Source: Candidatus Enterococcus wittei (GTDB lineage: Bacteria; Bacillota; Bacilli; Lactobacillales; Enterococcaceae). Taken from it: a stretch of 41,670 nucleotides of DNA. The stretch is taken from the NCBI RefSeq assembly GCF_002140175.1, contig NZ_NGMO01000002.1:197249-238918 (forward strand). Reading direction: 5' to 3'. A program made the translations under genes and the position numbers. This document shows, one piece after another, positions 6,825-16,646 of this stretch. The number at the start of each line of letters is the position of its first letter. The first letter of the stretch is position 1. The notes beneath the pieces are model-generated. The model had not been told where the DNA came from. It saw nothing but the letters and a program-made list of their open reading frames with translations, and searched no databases.

Positions 6825-9432
6825 GAACACCCCCATGATGGAGCAATACTTAAGCATCAAGGCACAGTACCAAGATGCTTTTTTGTTCTATCGTCTTGGT
6901 GATTTTTATGAATTATTTTATGAAGATGCAATCAAAGCCGCTCAAATTTTAGAATTAACCTTAACAAGTAGGAACCGCAATGCAGATGAACCTATCCCAA
7001 TGTGTGGAGTACCTCATCATTCGGCTCAAGGTTATATTGATAGTTTGATTGAAAAAGGCTATAAAGTTGCCATTTGTGAACAAGTAGAAGACCCAAAGAC
7101 CACCAAAGGAATGGTCAAACGAGAAGTCGTCCAACTAGTGACACCAGGAACAGTTATGGACAGCAAAGGCTTATCTGCCAAAGACAATAACTTTTTAACG
7201 GCAGTCGTTAGTCAAGGATCGGTATTCGGGTTTGCTTATACTGATTTGAGTACGGGAGAGTTAAAAACTGCCCGTTTACAAGATGAAGAAGCGGTATTAA
7301 ATGAAACTTCTGCATTACAAACGAAAGAGCTTATTTTAGGTACAGAAATCAGTGAAAAGTTATCCGAGCAATTAAGTACTCGGTTAGGTCTTGTTTTTTC
7401 TAAGCAAGAAACACTAGAGGAAAATGCAGAATTCAATTTTCTGACAAGTGATCTTACAGATCCGCTACAAAAAGAAGCATCTGGCAAATTACTCACCTAC
7501 TTAGCAGTGACACAAAAAAGAAGTTTGGCACATATCCAAAAAGCAGTCGAGTACCAACCCGATCATTTTTTGAAAATGGATTATTACTCAAAATTCAATT
7601 TAGAATTGAGTCAATCGATTCGGACAGGGAAAAAGCATGGCACGCTTTTATGGCTACTAGATGAAACAAAAACGGCCATGGGTGGGCGTTTATTGAAACA
7701 ATGGTTAGACCGTCCGTTGATCCAAACTAATCAAATCAATGCCCGACAGGAAATGGTGGCCTCGCTAATAGAAAGTTACTTTGAACGTGTGGATTTACAA
7801 GGTGCTTTGACAAAAGTATACGACTTGGAGCGATTAGCTGGAAGAGTTGCTTTTGGTAATGTGAATGGCCGAGATTTGATTCAGCTGAAAACATCCTTAC
7901 AACAAGTCCCTATGATCCGAGAACTGATTACAGGGATCAATCAAGGGCAATGGACCGAATTGTTAGAAAAAATGCAGCCAATGGACACATTGGTCGCCTT
8001 GATCGATCAAGCCATTCAAGATGACCCCCCTTTACAGATTACCGAAGGAAATGTGATCAAAGATGGGTTCAACGAACAATTAGATACTTATCGTTCTGCC
8101 ATGAAAAATGGAAAGCAGTGGTTGGCAGAACTTGAGGCACGCGAACGTAAAAGTACAGGCATCAAGAATTTGAAAGTTGGTTTCAATCGAGTATTTGGGT
8201 ACTATATTGAAATCACGAAAGCCAATCTGGCCAATGCTGAATTAGAAAAATATGAACGAAAACAAACGTTAGCAAATGCTGAACGATTCATTACACCCGA
8301 ACTAAAGGAACTTGAAACACAAATTTTAGAAGCAGAAGAAAAATCGGTTGATCTTGAATATCAATTATTTTTAGCGGTACGAGATGAAGTAAAAAAAGCA
8401 ATCCAGCCACTCCAATCATTAGCAAAATCACTTAGTACAGTGGATGTATTGCAAAGTTTTGCAACCATCAGTGAACGATATCAATATGTACGACCGGAAC
8501 TAACAAATCAGCATACCCTATTGATCGAAGAAGGACGACATCCGGTGGTGGAGAAAGTTTTAGGACACCAAGAATATATCCCTAACAGTGTCGCTATGTC
8601 TGAAGAAGAAATGATTCTATTGATCACGGGACCAAACATGTCTGGTAAAAGTACGTATATGCGTCAATTAGCATTAACGGTACTAATGGCACAGATGGGT
8701 TGTTTTGTACCAGCACAAAAAGCGATATTACCAGTCTTTGACCGTATTTTTACACGGATTGGTGCCAGTGATGATTTGATTGCCGGACAAAGTACGTTTA
8801 TGGTGGAAATGATGGAGGCTAATCAAGCCTTACGTCACGCTACACCTAATAGCTTGATTTTATTCGATGAGTTAGGACGTGGGACTGCGACATATGATGG
8901 TATGGCATTAGCTCAAGCAATCATTGAGTATATCCATCAACATGTTCAAGCAAAAACGCTCTTTTCGACCCATTACCATGAACTGACTGTACTAGATAAA
9001 GAACTGCCTCATCTAAAAAATGTCCATGTTGGTGCGGTAGAAAAAGATGGCGAAGTGGTTTTCTTACACAAAATGATGGACGGCCCTGCAGATAAAAGTT
9101 ATGGAATCCATGTGGCTAAAATTGCGGGTTTGCCATCGGAGTTATTGACAAGGGCTGCAGATATTTTACATTTTTTAGAATCAGGAGAAGTAAGTCACCA
9201 TATGCCGGCTTTTGAAGAAGCGGTGACGAAAAAAACTGAACACGTAGAAGTAGAAACAATTCAAGGAACAATTGAACAAAAAGAAAATGAGGATACTCAA
9301 CAGTTGTCGCTCTTTGCTGAATTATCAGAGTCGGAAAGTCGTATTTTGGAATCGCTGAAACAATTGAATCTTTTAGAAATGACACCAATGGATGCGTTGA
9401 ATAAGTTATACGAATTACAAAAACAATTGTAG
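6808..9432 (+). CDS. mutS: DNA mismatch repair protein MutS
   Basis: An 874-residue MutS. The mismatch-reading F-x-E motif is F33-Y34-E35 (GDFYELFY). The clamp/lever region fills the middle. The ATPase carries Walker [10 protein letters not shown] at about 609-617, the D-E-L-G-R-G-T Walker B/signature region near residue 690, and the FSTHYHEL segment. The C-terminal tail (LSLFAEL then a short helical part) is the beta-clamp/tetramer region. MutS finds mismatches and recruits MutL. The ATG at 6808 follows GAGGAGGAAGAC within the ricA 3' end, giving a 17-bp overlap; mutL follows after 16 bp. Confidence 0.98.
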   Translation: MPQKTKNTPMMEQYLSIKAQYQDAFLFYRLGDFYELFYEDAIKAAQILELTLTSRNRNADEPIPMCGVPHHSAQGYIDSLIEKGYKVAICEQVEDPKTTKGMVKREVVQLVTPGTVMDSKGLSAKDNNFLTAVVSQGSVFGFAYTDLSTGELKTARLQDEEAVLNETSALQTKELILGTEISEKLSEQLSTRLGLVFSKQETLEENAEFNFLTSDLTDPLQKEASGKLLTYLAVTQKRSLAHIQKAVEYQPDHFLKMDYYSKFNLELSQSIRTGKKHGTLLWLLDETKTAMGGRLLKQWLDRPLIQTNQINARQEMVASLIESYFERVDLQGALTKVYDLERLAGRVAFGNVNGRDLIQLKTSLQQVPMIRELITGINQGQWTELLEKMQPMDTLVALIDQAIQDDPPLQITEGNVIKDGFNEQLDTYRSAMKNGKQWLAELEARERKSTGIKNLKVGFNRVFGYYIEITKANLANAELEKYERKQTLANAERFITPELKELETQILEAEEKSVDLEYQLFLAVRDEVKKAIQPLQSLAKSLSTVDVLQSFATISERYQYVRPELTNQHTLLIEEGRHPVVEKVLGHQEYIPNSVAMSEEEMILLITGPNMSGKSTYMRQLALTVLMAQMGCFVPAQKAILPVFDRIFTRIGASDDLIAGQSTFMVEMMEANQALRHATPNSLILFDELGRGTATYDGMALAQAIIEYIHQHVQAKTLFSTHYHELTVLDKELPHLKNVHVGAVEKDGEVVFLHKMMDGPADKSYGIHVAKIAGLPSELLTRAADILHFLESGEVSHHMPAFEEAVTKKTEHVEVETIQGTIEQKENEDTQQLSLFAELSESESRILESLKQLNLLEMTPMDALNKLYELQKQL

Positions 9433-9448
9433 GAAGAGGGCGTAAGCG

Positions 9449-11548
9449 ATGGCACAAATTCAAGAGTTATCGGAATCTTTAGCTAATCAGATTGCTGCGG
9501 GTGAGGTAGTGGAACGTCCTGCATCTGTCGTGAAGGAGTTAGTCGAGAATGCGATTGATGCGCATAGTACGCAAATCGATATTTTAGTTGAAGAAGCAGG
9601 CTTACGAAAAATCCAGATTATTGATAACGGGGATGGTATCTTGTCGGAGGATGTGGTAAATGCTTTTAAACGCCACGCAACAAGTAAGATCCACAATCGT
9701 GATGATCTCTTTCGAATTCGTACATTAGGGTTTCGAGGAGAAGCATTGCCTAGTATTGCCTCGGTATCGGAACTAACCATTGAGACGGCCAGCCAAGAAG
9801 AAACACAAGGCACTTACTTAGAGCTAAAAGGTGGCGAAGTGATCGTTCAGCGGCCTGCGCCTTTACGTCAAGGAACCAAACTTACCGTCAGCAATCTGTT
9901 TTTCAATACACCTGCACGATTGAAATATGTCAAATCATTGCAAACTGAGCTAGCCAATATTGGAGATATCGTCAATCGTTTAGCTTTGAGCCACCCGACG
10001 ATTGCCTTTCGTTTAGTCCACGATGGGAACAAAATGTTGACGACTGCTGGCAATGGTGATTTAAAGCAAACAATTGCGGGAATCTATGGTTTAGCGACAG
10101 CTAAAAAGATGTTGAAAATCCAAGCTAAGGATCTTGATTTTGAGATCACCGGCTATATTTCTTTGCCAGAAGTCACTCGGGCAAGTAGAAACTATTTGTC
10201 TACCATCATCAATGGACGATTTATCAAAAATTATGCACTTAATAAAGCTATCATTTCAGGCTATGGTTCAAAATTGATGGTCGGACGGTTCCCAATTGCA
10301 GTTTTAGAAGTGAAGATGGATCCTTTATTGGTAGATGTGAATGTACATCCCACGAAACAAGAAGTTCGTCTGTCGAAAGAAAAAGAATTGACCGCATTGA
10401 TTACACAAGCGATCCAAGAAGCACTGAGTCAAGAAAACCTGATTCCTAGTGCGGCAGATAATTTGCGTTTTAAGAAAAAAATCAAAGATCAACCAAAAAC
10501 AGAACAAATCGAGATCGATCTTTCCTATGCTTTTGAAGAAGAAGCACCTAAAAAGTCAACAAATTTAAACTTCGATCGTAAGACAGGAACATTTTACGTA
10601 GAGGAAAATCCCCAACCATTTGAGAAAACGGTGGATAACTCTGTGGAAAATGTTGAAAACTCTGATGGTTTTTCTGAAGAAATAGTGAATTATCCAGAAA
10701 AGACCAAAAAAACGGTGGATAACTCTAGTGGAACGGTGGATAACTTTGTAGAAAAAACAGTGGAAAACACACAGAAAAAAAATATAGACCCTGTGGATAA
10801 CAACGAAGATCCTGCTGAAGAAGTTGTAAAGGACTCAACATTCACAGAAACAGATGATTCAGAAGAAGCACGACTCCACCCAGAATTTGATGCTCTCCAA
10901 GATGGAAGAAAACTTGAACAAGCCATCAAAAAACTGGAAGTTGAAAAGCCAAACCAACGTTTTCCACAATTGGAATACTTCGGACAGATGCATGGAACGT
11001 ATCTATTTGCCCAAAGTAATGAAGGATTATATATCATTGATCAACATGCAGCCCAAGAGCGGATCAAATATGAATATTTTCGTGAAAAGATCGGTGAAGT
11101 TTCAGATGATCTACAAGAATTACTTGTTCCATTTGTGTTGGACTACCCTAATAGTGATGTGATCAAACTAAAAGAACAGAAGCATTTACTAGAAGAAGTA
11201 GGGATCTACTTGGAGGAATTTGGCCAAAATAGTTTTATTGTACGGGCGCATCCTACTTGGTATCCGAATGGTGAAGAAGAATCGATCATTCGAGGGATGA
11301 TCGACATGTTACTAACAACTGGTGAGGTCAGCGTGAAAAAATTCAGAGAAGCAACCGCAATCATGATGAGTTGCAAACGTTCCATCAAAGCCAACCATTA
11401 TCTGAATGAAGCGCAAGCCAGAGTCTTACTAAAGGATCTAGCATCATGCGAAAATCCTTTCAATTGTCCTCACGGTCGACCTGTGTTGATCCATTTTACT
11501 AATTCAGATATGGAAAGAATGTTTAAACGAATCCAAGATCCCCATTAA
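9449..11548 (+). CDS. mutL: DNA mismatch repair protein MutL (endonuclease type)
   Basis: A 699-residue MutL. The N-terminal GHKL ATPase shows [29 protein letters not shown] and LGFRGEAL motifs. The C-terminal domain has [12 protein letters not shown], which fits the DQHA-X2-E-X4-E endonuclease motif, plus a late SCKRSIKAN stretch and CPHGRP, so it should nick DNA at mismatches with metal and the sliding clamp. The linker (about residues 345-480) is acidic and unusually repetitive, rich in V-D-N and V-E-N units. At DNA level these units create several DnaA-box-like nonamers (see findings). It ends the mutS-mutL operon. Confidence 0.98.
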   Translation: MAQIQELSESLANQIAAGEVVERPASVVKELVENAIDAHSTQIDILVEEAGLRKIQIIDNGDGILSEDVVNAFKRHATSKIHNRDDLFRIRTLGFRGEALPSIASVSELTIETASQEETQGTYLELKGGEVIVQRPAPLRQGTKLTVSNLFFNTPARLKYVKSLQTELANIGDIVNRLALSHPTIAFRLVHDGNKMLTTAGNGDLKQTIAGIYGLATAKKMLKIQAKDLDFEITGYISLPEVTRASRNYLSTIINGRFIKNYALNKAIISGYGSKLMVGRFPIAVLEVKMDPLLVDVNVHPTKQEVRLSKEKELTALITQAIQEALSQENLIPSAADNLRFKKKIKDQPKTEQIEIDLSYAFEEEAPKKSTNLNFDRKTGTFYVEENPQPFEKTVDNSVENVENSDGFSEEIVNYPEKTKKTVDNSSGTVDNFVEKTVENTQKKNIDPVDNNEDPAEEVVKDSTFTETDDSEEARLHPEFDALQDGRKLEQAIKKLEVEKPNQRFPQLEYFGQMHGTYLFAQSNEGLYIIDQHAAQERIKYEYFREKIGEVSDDLQELLVPFVLDYPNSDVIKLKEQKHLLEEVGIYLEEFGQNSFIVRAHPTWYPNGEEESIIRGMIDMLLTTGEVSVKKFREATAIMMSCKRSIKANHYLNEAQARVLLKDLASCENPFNCPHGRPVLIHFTNSDMERMFKRIQDPH

Positions 11549-11796
11549 ATGCATGGAGTAGGTAACACCTCTAAGGTTTTCCATTTCCAAGCAGAAAAGA
11601 ATAGCTATCTTGGTGTTTCTATGGAATGAATTATCTGAAGGAACCTAGCATTAAGAGCGAAGAAGCCGGTGATTAATAGGTAGGGATGGATAAAATATAG
11701 AGCAAACATAAAAAATATGGAGAACCATTAACAATTCCTTCCTATATAATTGGTACCAGATCTCTGTAGGCTGATTCTAATTTTATAATGTAGCTG
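11549..11796. other. Intergenic region after mutL without recognisable gene
   Basis: About 250 bp of A/T-rich DNA between the mutL stop and the second palindromic repeat. No ORF of useful length, no strong hairpin with a T-run and no RNA gene was recognised. It marks the point where the mutL neighbourhood changes to accessory DNA. Confidence 0.5.
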
Positions 11797-11972
11797 AAAA
11801 AGAGGCTGGGACAGAAGTGGTTGACTCCGAGAAATAAGAAGGGATTCACGAAAAGTACTTTTCAAATTTTTGTGAATTTCAGCTTATTATCGAAGGAGTT
11901 GCTTCTGATTCCGCCTTTTATACCTATTCAGAGCGTGAAACAAGAGTAAATCATACTTTTGCCCCCCGCTCG
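11797..11972. repeat. Palindromic intergenic repeat, copy 2 (inverse orientation)
   Basis: The reverse complement of this stretch follows copy 1 at 1010-1185 almost throughout. Shared blocks include TTTCACGCTCT, GGCGGAATC, AGCAACTCCTTCGA, the AATTCACAAAAATTT palindrome half and ACTTCTGTCCCAGCCTC. The long 5' hairpin is decayed here (CCCCCC in one arm). The repeat borders the IS110 element on its mutL side. Confidence 0.85.
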
Positions 11973-12125
11973 TTTCCTACGATTAGTCAAGAGAAATTTA
12001 TAAATCAAATGATTTATTTTTGATCTAGAATCAGAAGAAGAAAATGAAGGTATACGAAATAAACCAAGGAATAAGAAAATTTTTTTACTTGGTCTGTGCT
12101 ATAATGAGTCTATAAGGTTAATCCC

Positions 12126-13343
12126 TTATTGGTCGTTAGAGGCCGTATACGCGTAAGCGTACATTGTATGATTCCTGACCATGGAATGCATACACTTCAG
12201 AAGCTTGTTCATACAGGCGACTGTGGCAACCTTTTCCTTTTTAGGGACGGGTTGCTTTTTTAGTTTGTAATAGTAATCAACGAGATGATTCGGTGCAGCG
12301 TGTTGTTGTCGGATCATATTGCGAATCGCGAAATAGAGAATTTTTCTTCCTTTTGGATTGCCTCGTTTATTGATGTGATCTTTTCCAACATAGTTCCCAG
12401 ATTGAAAACGACGAATATCAATACCGACGAATGCATTGAGCTGATTTGCGGTAGGAAACCGTCTGATATCGCCCAATTCACCAATTAAAAGAGCCGCAGT
12501 GGGCGCACCAATGCCAGGTATGGACTGATAGATTTCAAATTCTTCAAGTGCTTGAGCAGATTGAATCATTTGCGCCATCAAGCGTTCTTTTTGTTCGAGT
12601 AAATCTTGAAGGAGACGCGCATAGTAACACGTTTTCTGACAATGAATACTGGAGGAATCTACCGCAGGATAAGAAGTTTGTGCATAAGCTAAAAGTTGAT
12701 CCGCCTTCTGCCACGCTCTGTTATCAGAAATATGTTTTCGGGTGCTTTTTACCAAGCGATTTTTGATTTTTGTTCGAGTAGAGGCAAGCACGAACATGGG
12801 GTGAGGGAACGCCTCGATTAACGACAATGCGTAAGGAGTCACACGACTGGAAAAGAAGTTTTCTAACTCAGGAAAGGTTAATTGAAGTGCCTGATGAAGA
12901 TCCATGCGCACGCGAGAAATTTTCTCTTCGAGTTCTTGATAAAAACGCGCAAGATCCCGTAGTTCCTGAAACACTTCTGCTTGATGTATTTTTGGCAAAC
13001 GGGTATTTTTCCAATGAGTTTGCGCCAATTTATGTGCGTCGATTTTATCTGTTTTCCAACTACGCAGTGTCCCCTCTTCCAGTTGTTTTTTTGCCTCCAA
13101 AGGGTTTAAAAGACAGTAGGCTAATCGGTTATCTTGGCAGAATTTTTCTAATGGACGAGAGTAGACACCGGTTGCTTCAAAAACAATTTCAGGTGTTTCT
13201 GGAAGTGCGGTGATTTCTTCAAGTAACTGACGGAACCCTTCTTGATTGTGAGAGACTTTCCCTTCTGATAGACAGTGTTGATTATGGTAAAGTACTTTGT
13301 AACTTTCACCTTTAGATGCGTCAAAAGCAAAAATAAATGACAT
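12126..13343 (-). CDS. IS110-family transposase (DEDD recombinase)
   Basis: A 405-residue transposase, full length for IS110. The N-terminal RuvC-like DEDD domain shows Asp8 (FAFDASKGES), Glu56 (IVFEATGVYSRP), Asp99 and Asp102 (WKTDKIDAHKLA). A coiled-coil region follows. The C-terminal Transposase_20 domain has the helix-hairpin-helix-like SIPGIGAPTAALL and the RRFQSGNYVG loop with the expected catalytic Ser315, then NKRGNPKGRK. IS110 elements move as circles using a bridge RNA encoded in their non-coding end; the upstream region at 13344-13545 is the candidate. A small hairpin (ATAAGG/CCTTAT near 12112-12130) lies at the 3' end, and an extended -10 sequence TGCTATAAT (about 12097-12105, plus strand) lies just outside. 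No frameshift, so it may be active. Confidence 0.95.
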   Translation of the reverse strand: MSFIFAFDASKGESYKVLYHNQHCLSEGKVSHNQEGFRQLLEEITALPETPEIVFEATGVYSRPLEKFCQDNRLAYCLLNPLEAKKQLEEGTLRSWKTDKIDAHKLAQTHWKNTRLPKIHQAEVFQELRDLARFYQELEEKISRVRMDLHQALQLTFPELENFFSSRVTPYALSLIEAFPHPMFVLASTRTKIKNRLVKSTRKHISDNRAWQKADQLLAYAQTSYPAVDSSSIHCQKTCYYARLLQDLLEQKERLMAQMIQSAQALEEFEIYQSIPGIGAPTAALLIGELGDIRRFPTANQLNAFVGIDIRRFQSGNYVGKDHINKRGNPKGRKILYFAIRNMIRQQHAAPNHLVDYYYKLKKQPVPKKEKVATVACMNKLLKCMHSMVRNHTMYAYAYTASNDQ

Positions 13344-13545
13344 GTGACTTCTCCTTTATTATTTGATTGAAAGACCTTTACTGATTCATTCCGATTCGAC
13401 TTTCCTTTACACGGACTCGAAGTCCCAACATACTTAAAACAGATTCTAGAATGACAGTGAGGGAGCTCGTTTTTTGATTCGGACTCAAGGTCCATGAGCG
13501 TATGAGCGAGCTTCCTTTCACTCTCACTATACTCGACTAAGAGAA
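13344..13545 (-). ncRNA. Candidate left end and bridge-RNA region of the IS110 element
   Basis: About 200 non-coding bp directly upstream of the transposase start, where IS110-subgroup elements encode their bridge RNA. It holds two near-identical small hairpins, GGACT-CGA-AGTCC (13413-13425) and GGAC-TCAAG-GTCC (13481-13493). The second is enclosed by a long imperfect stem joining GGGAGCTCG (13461-13469) to CGAGCTTCC (13507-13515), extended outwards by AGTGAG/CTCTCAC-type pairing. This is what a structured RNA with internal loops would look like. The exact element ends and loop-target pairing could not be set by eye. Confidence 0.5.
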
Positions 13546-13546
13546 A

Positions 13547-13584
13547 TAGTGGGTAAGATATTCCGTCGAATATCTTACCCACTA
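13547..13584 (-). terminator. Perfect 17-bp hairpin between the Mga-like gene and the IS110 element
   Basis: TAGTGGGTAAGATATTC (13547-13563), loop CGTC, and its exact reverse complement (13568-13584). It lies 37 bp past the stop of the Mga-like gene on the minus strand. The following U tract is weak (UAUUUCUCUU), so it may be a terminator or a protective hairpin shielding the IS from outside transcription. Confidence 0.6.
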
Positions 13585-13620
13585 ATCTTAGTATGTTTTT
13601 TCGCTTATTTTGCTGGAGAA

Positions 13621-15162
13621 TTAGAAGTGTAGAGGGAAAATATCCATATACTTCATCAAATCCTCTTGCGGTTTTTGCAAGCTTATCAAAGTATCCCTGA
13701 CAATCGCCCAATCAACCATTGTAGGGATGGTTGATATTCGTATAACTGGACAGCAATCTCTACGTATTTGATGAAGGTCGACTAAGTTATAGTTACAAAC
13801 GATTAAATCAGGTTTTCTTTTTAGAGCTGTTTCATAAGTAATTACCCGATCGTAAAAGAAATCCGTCACGACATCTTTAGGGAGGACATCTTTACAAACA
13901 TTAGTCAAATATTGGTCTAATCCATTACCACCCCAAAAAGCAAATAAGGCGTACACCTTTTTTCTCTCACTATTCAACGCTCTAAAGGCATCAAGATGCA
14001 AGAAAGTTAACGTTACAGCAATATCTTCTTTGTGTGAAAAATCTAAGCTACTTCCTTTGGGTACTTGGTGAAGATTGTCAAGATACAACTGATACACGTT
14101 TCGGTGTGTCGTTAACACAAGATCTCGAATAGTGGGACGTACTTGTTGATAATGATCAGATAGTTTAGACAAACAGATATTGTTAAGTAGAAAAGCTTCC
14201 ATTTTCTTAGTATTGATTGTCTTCTTTTCAGAGAATACCTTTTTAAAAAAGGTATCTATTTCTGCTCGTTGTTTGGTCAATTGTTCTTGACGGTGAAAGG
14301 CATATGAGGTTTTTACTTCATTATGATCATAAGCATCTGAATAGGAAATTTGTTGGAGGATCGCAATCGCAAACCAAAGAACTTCTCTTGAAGGTAGCGT
14401 TCCACCATATGCTTGGTAAAAAGATGGAAGCCATTGGTTAAGCATGTCTCCATCCACATAACTAGACAGTTCTACTTCTTTTTGTGGCGAAAGTTGAATG
14501 TATTGCTTTTTTCGCCATCTTAAAATGGCAATCGATAAAAAGACTGAGACTTGGTAATGATTGAAATGAAGTGGTTTTTCTACATATTGGTGGTATTGCT
14601 TAATTAGAGCTTGTGTCATCTGATCACTATCAGGAAGTAAAAGAGTGCTGTCACCGAAATAACGGAAAAAAATTAAACAAACATAGCGGATATCTTCTTC
14701 TTTACCAATAAATGATACAGGATTTGTCCCAATTTGTACGCGAAAATCTTTTAGGACGTGGTTCATATGTTTGACCGTGTCAAAAAATGTAGAACGAGAA
14801 ATATGCAGTCTTTCTTCCATTTTAGTAACAGAAAATAAGCGGTGATGTAAACAATCTTCCATAATATGAAAGACAGTAGTCTTTTGCATGAATAGTGTAA
14901 TCAATACCTCGACTGAGACTGGCAAGAGATATTTCAGGCAAATCGGGCCTCTACTTGTTTTTCTGAGTTGTACATACTCGTTAGGTAAATCTAGCTTCAG
15001 TTTTTCGATATCATTGAGGATTGTTGGCTTGGTTGATTGACACGCATCTGCCAAATCTTTTGAGGCAAGACCTTCCGGATGTAAGCTAAGTAATTGAAGA
15101 ATTTTCATTCGACGAAGAAAGGATTCACTACTATTCAATGCTAACGGTAAGTCTTCTAACAT
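13621..15162 (-). CDS. Mga-like helix-turn-helix transcriptional regulator
   Basis: A 513-residue protein with the Mga/AtxA-like plan: a first winged-helix region (about 20-70, containing GLASKDLADACQSTKPTILNDIEKL), a second Mga-type helix-turn-helix (MEERLHISRSTFFDTVKHMN, about 115-135), a central PRD-like region with long helices, and a C-terminal EIIB-like part containing FAFWGGNG and PDLIVCNYN. Such regulators often control surface and virulence genes next to them and may be tuned by PTS phosphorylation. The ATG at 15162 is chosen because GGAGGAAATCTT precedes it; an ATG 30 bp upstream lacks this. It is divergent from the broken LPXTG gene and the metalloprotease gene, its likely targets. 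Confidence 0.8.
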   Translation of the reverse strand: MLEDLPLALNSSESFLRRMKILQLLSLHPEGLASKDLADACQSTKPTILNDIEKLKLDLPNEYVQLRKTSRGPICLKYLLPVSVEVLITLFMQKTTVFHIMEDCLHHRLFSVTKMEERLHISRSTFFDTVKHMNHVLKDFRVQIGTNPVSFIGKEEDIRYVCLIFFRYFGDSTLLLPDSDQMTQALIKQYHQYVEKPLHFNHYQVSVFLSIAILRWRKKQYIQLSPQKEVELSSYVDGDMLNQWLPSFYQAYGGTLPSREVLWFAIAILQQISYSDAYDHNEVKTSYAFHRQEQLTKQRAEIDTFFKKVFSEKKTINTKKMEAFLLNNICLSKLSDHYQQVRPTIRDLVLTTHRNVYQLYLDNLHQVPKGSSLDFSHKEDIAVTLTFLHLDAFRALNSERKKVYALFAFWGGNGLDQYLTNVCKDVLPKDVVTDFFYDRVITYETALKRKPDLIVCNYNLVDLHQIRRDCCPVIRISTIPTMVDWAIVRDTLISLQKPQEDLMKYMDIFPLHF

Positions 15163-15389
15163 AAGATTTCCTCCAAACTTTAGTAAACGCATTCAGTTGA
15201 GCCTCAGTATAACATTATTTGAAATGTAAGAAAAGGAATAGAAATAAATCGTTGCTGTCCAAAAAATTAAATCTAAAATAAAAAAAAATAAACCAACAGC
15301 ATTTATGATTTGGTTATTATATGTCTATTCAAATGTTATGTAAGTGTTAGGCAATTGTTGTACGCGGCATTAAGGAAAGTTAACTTTTA

Positions 15390-16022
15390 TTGACAAGAAG
15401 AGTTCACTATAACAAACAGAAAAATAAAACAACACTGCTCCCTTTGTTGGCGATTACGCTCTTAGGATCGTTTTCTTGTTTATCTGTATCCAGCGGACAC
15501 GGAAAAGACAAGAGCAAGTGAGTACCTTGATATTGTGGTACCAACCAATATGTCTTATCATACAAGCGAACTGGAAAACCGGCAGATCACGAGTAATAAG
15601 TACCAAGTGAAGAACCAATCAACGCTCGCAGGAGTAGAAATCTCCTTTGATACCAAGAGTGACTACCAATTGAGTAAAAATGAAATCTCCCTTCTGTCAG
15701 AGAATCAGTCGGCAGTCGATGGAGAAGAAAAAGCTAAACTTTATCTAGCGAGAATAGATGGAACACCTTCTGTCTTACATCCACCATTCCAGTCAAAGGA
15801 TATTTAGGGCAAGAAAATCGAGGAGAAGTTCCTCCGTCCACCATTGAAAAACCAAGTATGACGCAACCACCAGCGAAGAATCCATCAAAAGATAAACAAC
15901 TTCCTCAACTAGGAGAGTCTCGTTTGTTTTTGATGATCATTGGAGGAATCATCCTTTGTCTTATTGCCCTATGGAATTTGAGAGAAAAAGCTGAAGCTAA
16001 CAGTTTATCAAAAAGAACCTGA
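15390..16022 (+). pseudogene. Frameshifted LPXTG-type cell-surface protein (WxL-locus style)
   Basis: Reading across frames gives one protein-like plan of about 210 codons. Frame 1 encodes a signal peptide (TTLLPLLAITLLGSFSC...) and ends at TGA 15519-15521. The next frame, open through 15807, encodes a beta-rich part (VVPTNMSYHTSELENR, YQVKNQSTLAG). From about 15785 the first frame resumes with a Pro-rich spacer, LPQLGE as a sortase-like signal, a hydrophobic stretch (LFLMIIGGIILCLIAL) and a charged tail to TGA 16020-16022. Two compensating frameshifts thus break it. The beta-rich part resembles the C-terminal domain of the downstream metalloprotease. The TTG start at 15390 is tentative. Confidence 0.7.
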
Positions 16023-16100
16023 AAGTATTGATGAAGTATAGTAAAAAATATTGCTTTGAGTTTCAGTTCTATATTAGACAGGACTGAGAAGATAAATTGA

Positions 16101-16138
16101 ATCCAAGACAGGACAAACTTTCTGTTTTGGATTTTTTC
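16101..16138 (+). terminator. Intrinsic terminator after the broken surface gene
   Basis: An 11-bp stem (16101-16111 with 16122-16132, one G-U pair), 10-nt loop, followed by TTTTTCTT. It lies about 80 bp past the pseudogene stop. Confidence 0.85.
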
Positions 16139-16640
16139 TTTAATGTGTACAGTGAATAAGGAACGGTTATTCACTTGTGTGATTGATGTTTGCTTTTTCG
16201 TTCCATTATTTGATTGGCAGACTGATTTCGTTTTTTGTGAGACTAGAATACAAGGTAGGATATTTTTGCAAGTGAGATTTTCTTTGGACTGGCTTTTTTC
16301 TGCCTAGAGATGCGTAGAGGATTTGTATCAATTTGAACCAGTGCATGATCGACAAAAGGTGCATCTTTTCGTCTTTCAAGAAATGATTGAGAATGACATT
16401 CGCTAGGACAAGTTTTGCGTGACTCTACGAAATAGTTGGTTAGATCTATTGATAGAAATGTTGGATTTCCGGTGTATTTTACGGGTAAACAATATATATA
16501 AATACTTAGTAGAAGTTTTTGAATATCCTGTTAGCATGTCTAATTGCTAACAGCAGTTAGACGAGTGAGAAGAAGGCGAAGGAACTTAATAGAATTTATC
16601 TGATTTAGATAGTAGAACGGAAAGATTCAAAGAAAGGTAA
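16139..16640. other. Decayed DNA before the metalloprotease gene
   Basis: About 500 bp without an intact gene. On the minus strand a start-less open stretch of about 95 codons runs from about 16530 to a TAG at 16243-16245 and reads ...YTGNPTFLSIDLTNYFVE...; I do not recognise it, and it may be a remnant of a transposase or other gene. The plus strand also has a short coding-looking stretch (DLYQFEPVHDRQKVHLFVF, about 16322-16378), overlapping it. The last 100 bp should contain the promoter of the next gene; no clear one was found. Confidence 0.4.
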
Positions 16641-16646
16641 GTGACA

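Noticed and set aside
12097-12105. Extended -10 TGCTATAAT pointing into the IS110 3' end
   Set aside because: No -35 and no gene in that direction; kept only as a note in the transposase entry.
13148-13711. 187-codon minus-strand frame spanning the IS end
   Set aside because: It is a shadow of the transposase and the Mga-like gene in another frame, and crosses the perfect hairpin.
15905-16174. 89-codon minus-strand frame
   Set aside because: It is antisense to the LPXTG-type tail and terminator and shows no protein-like pattern.
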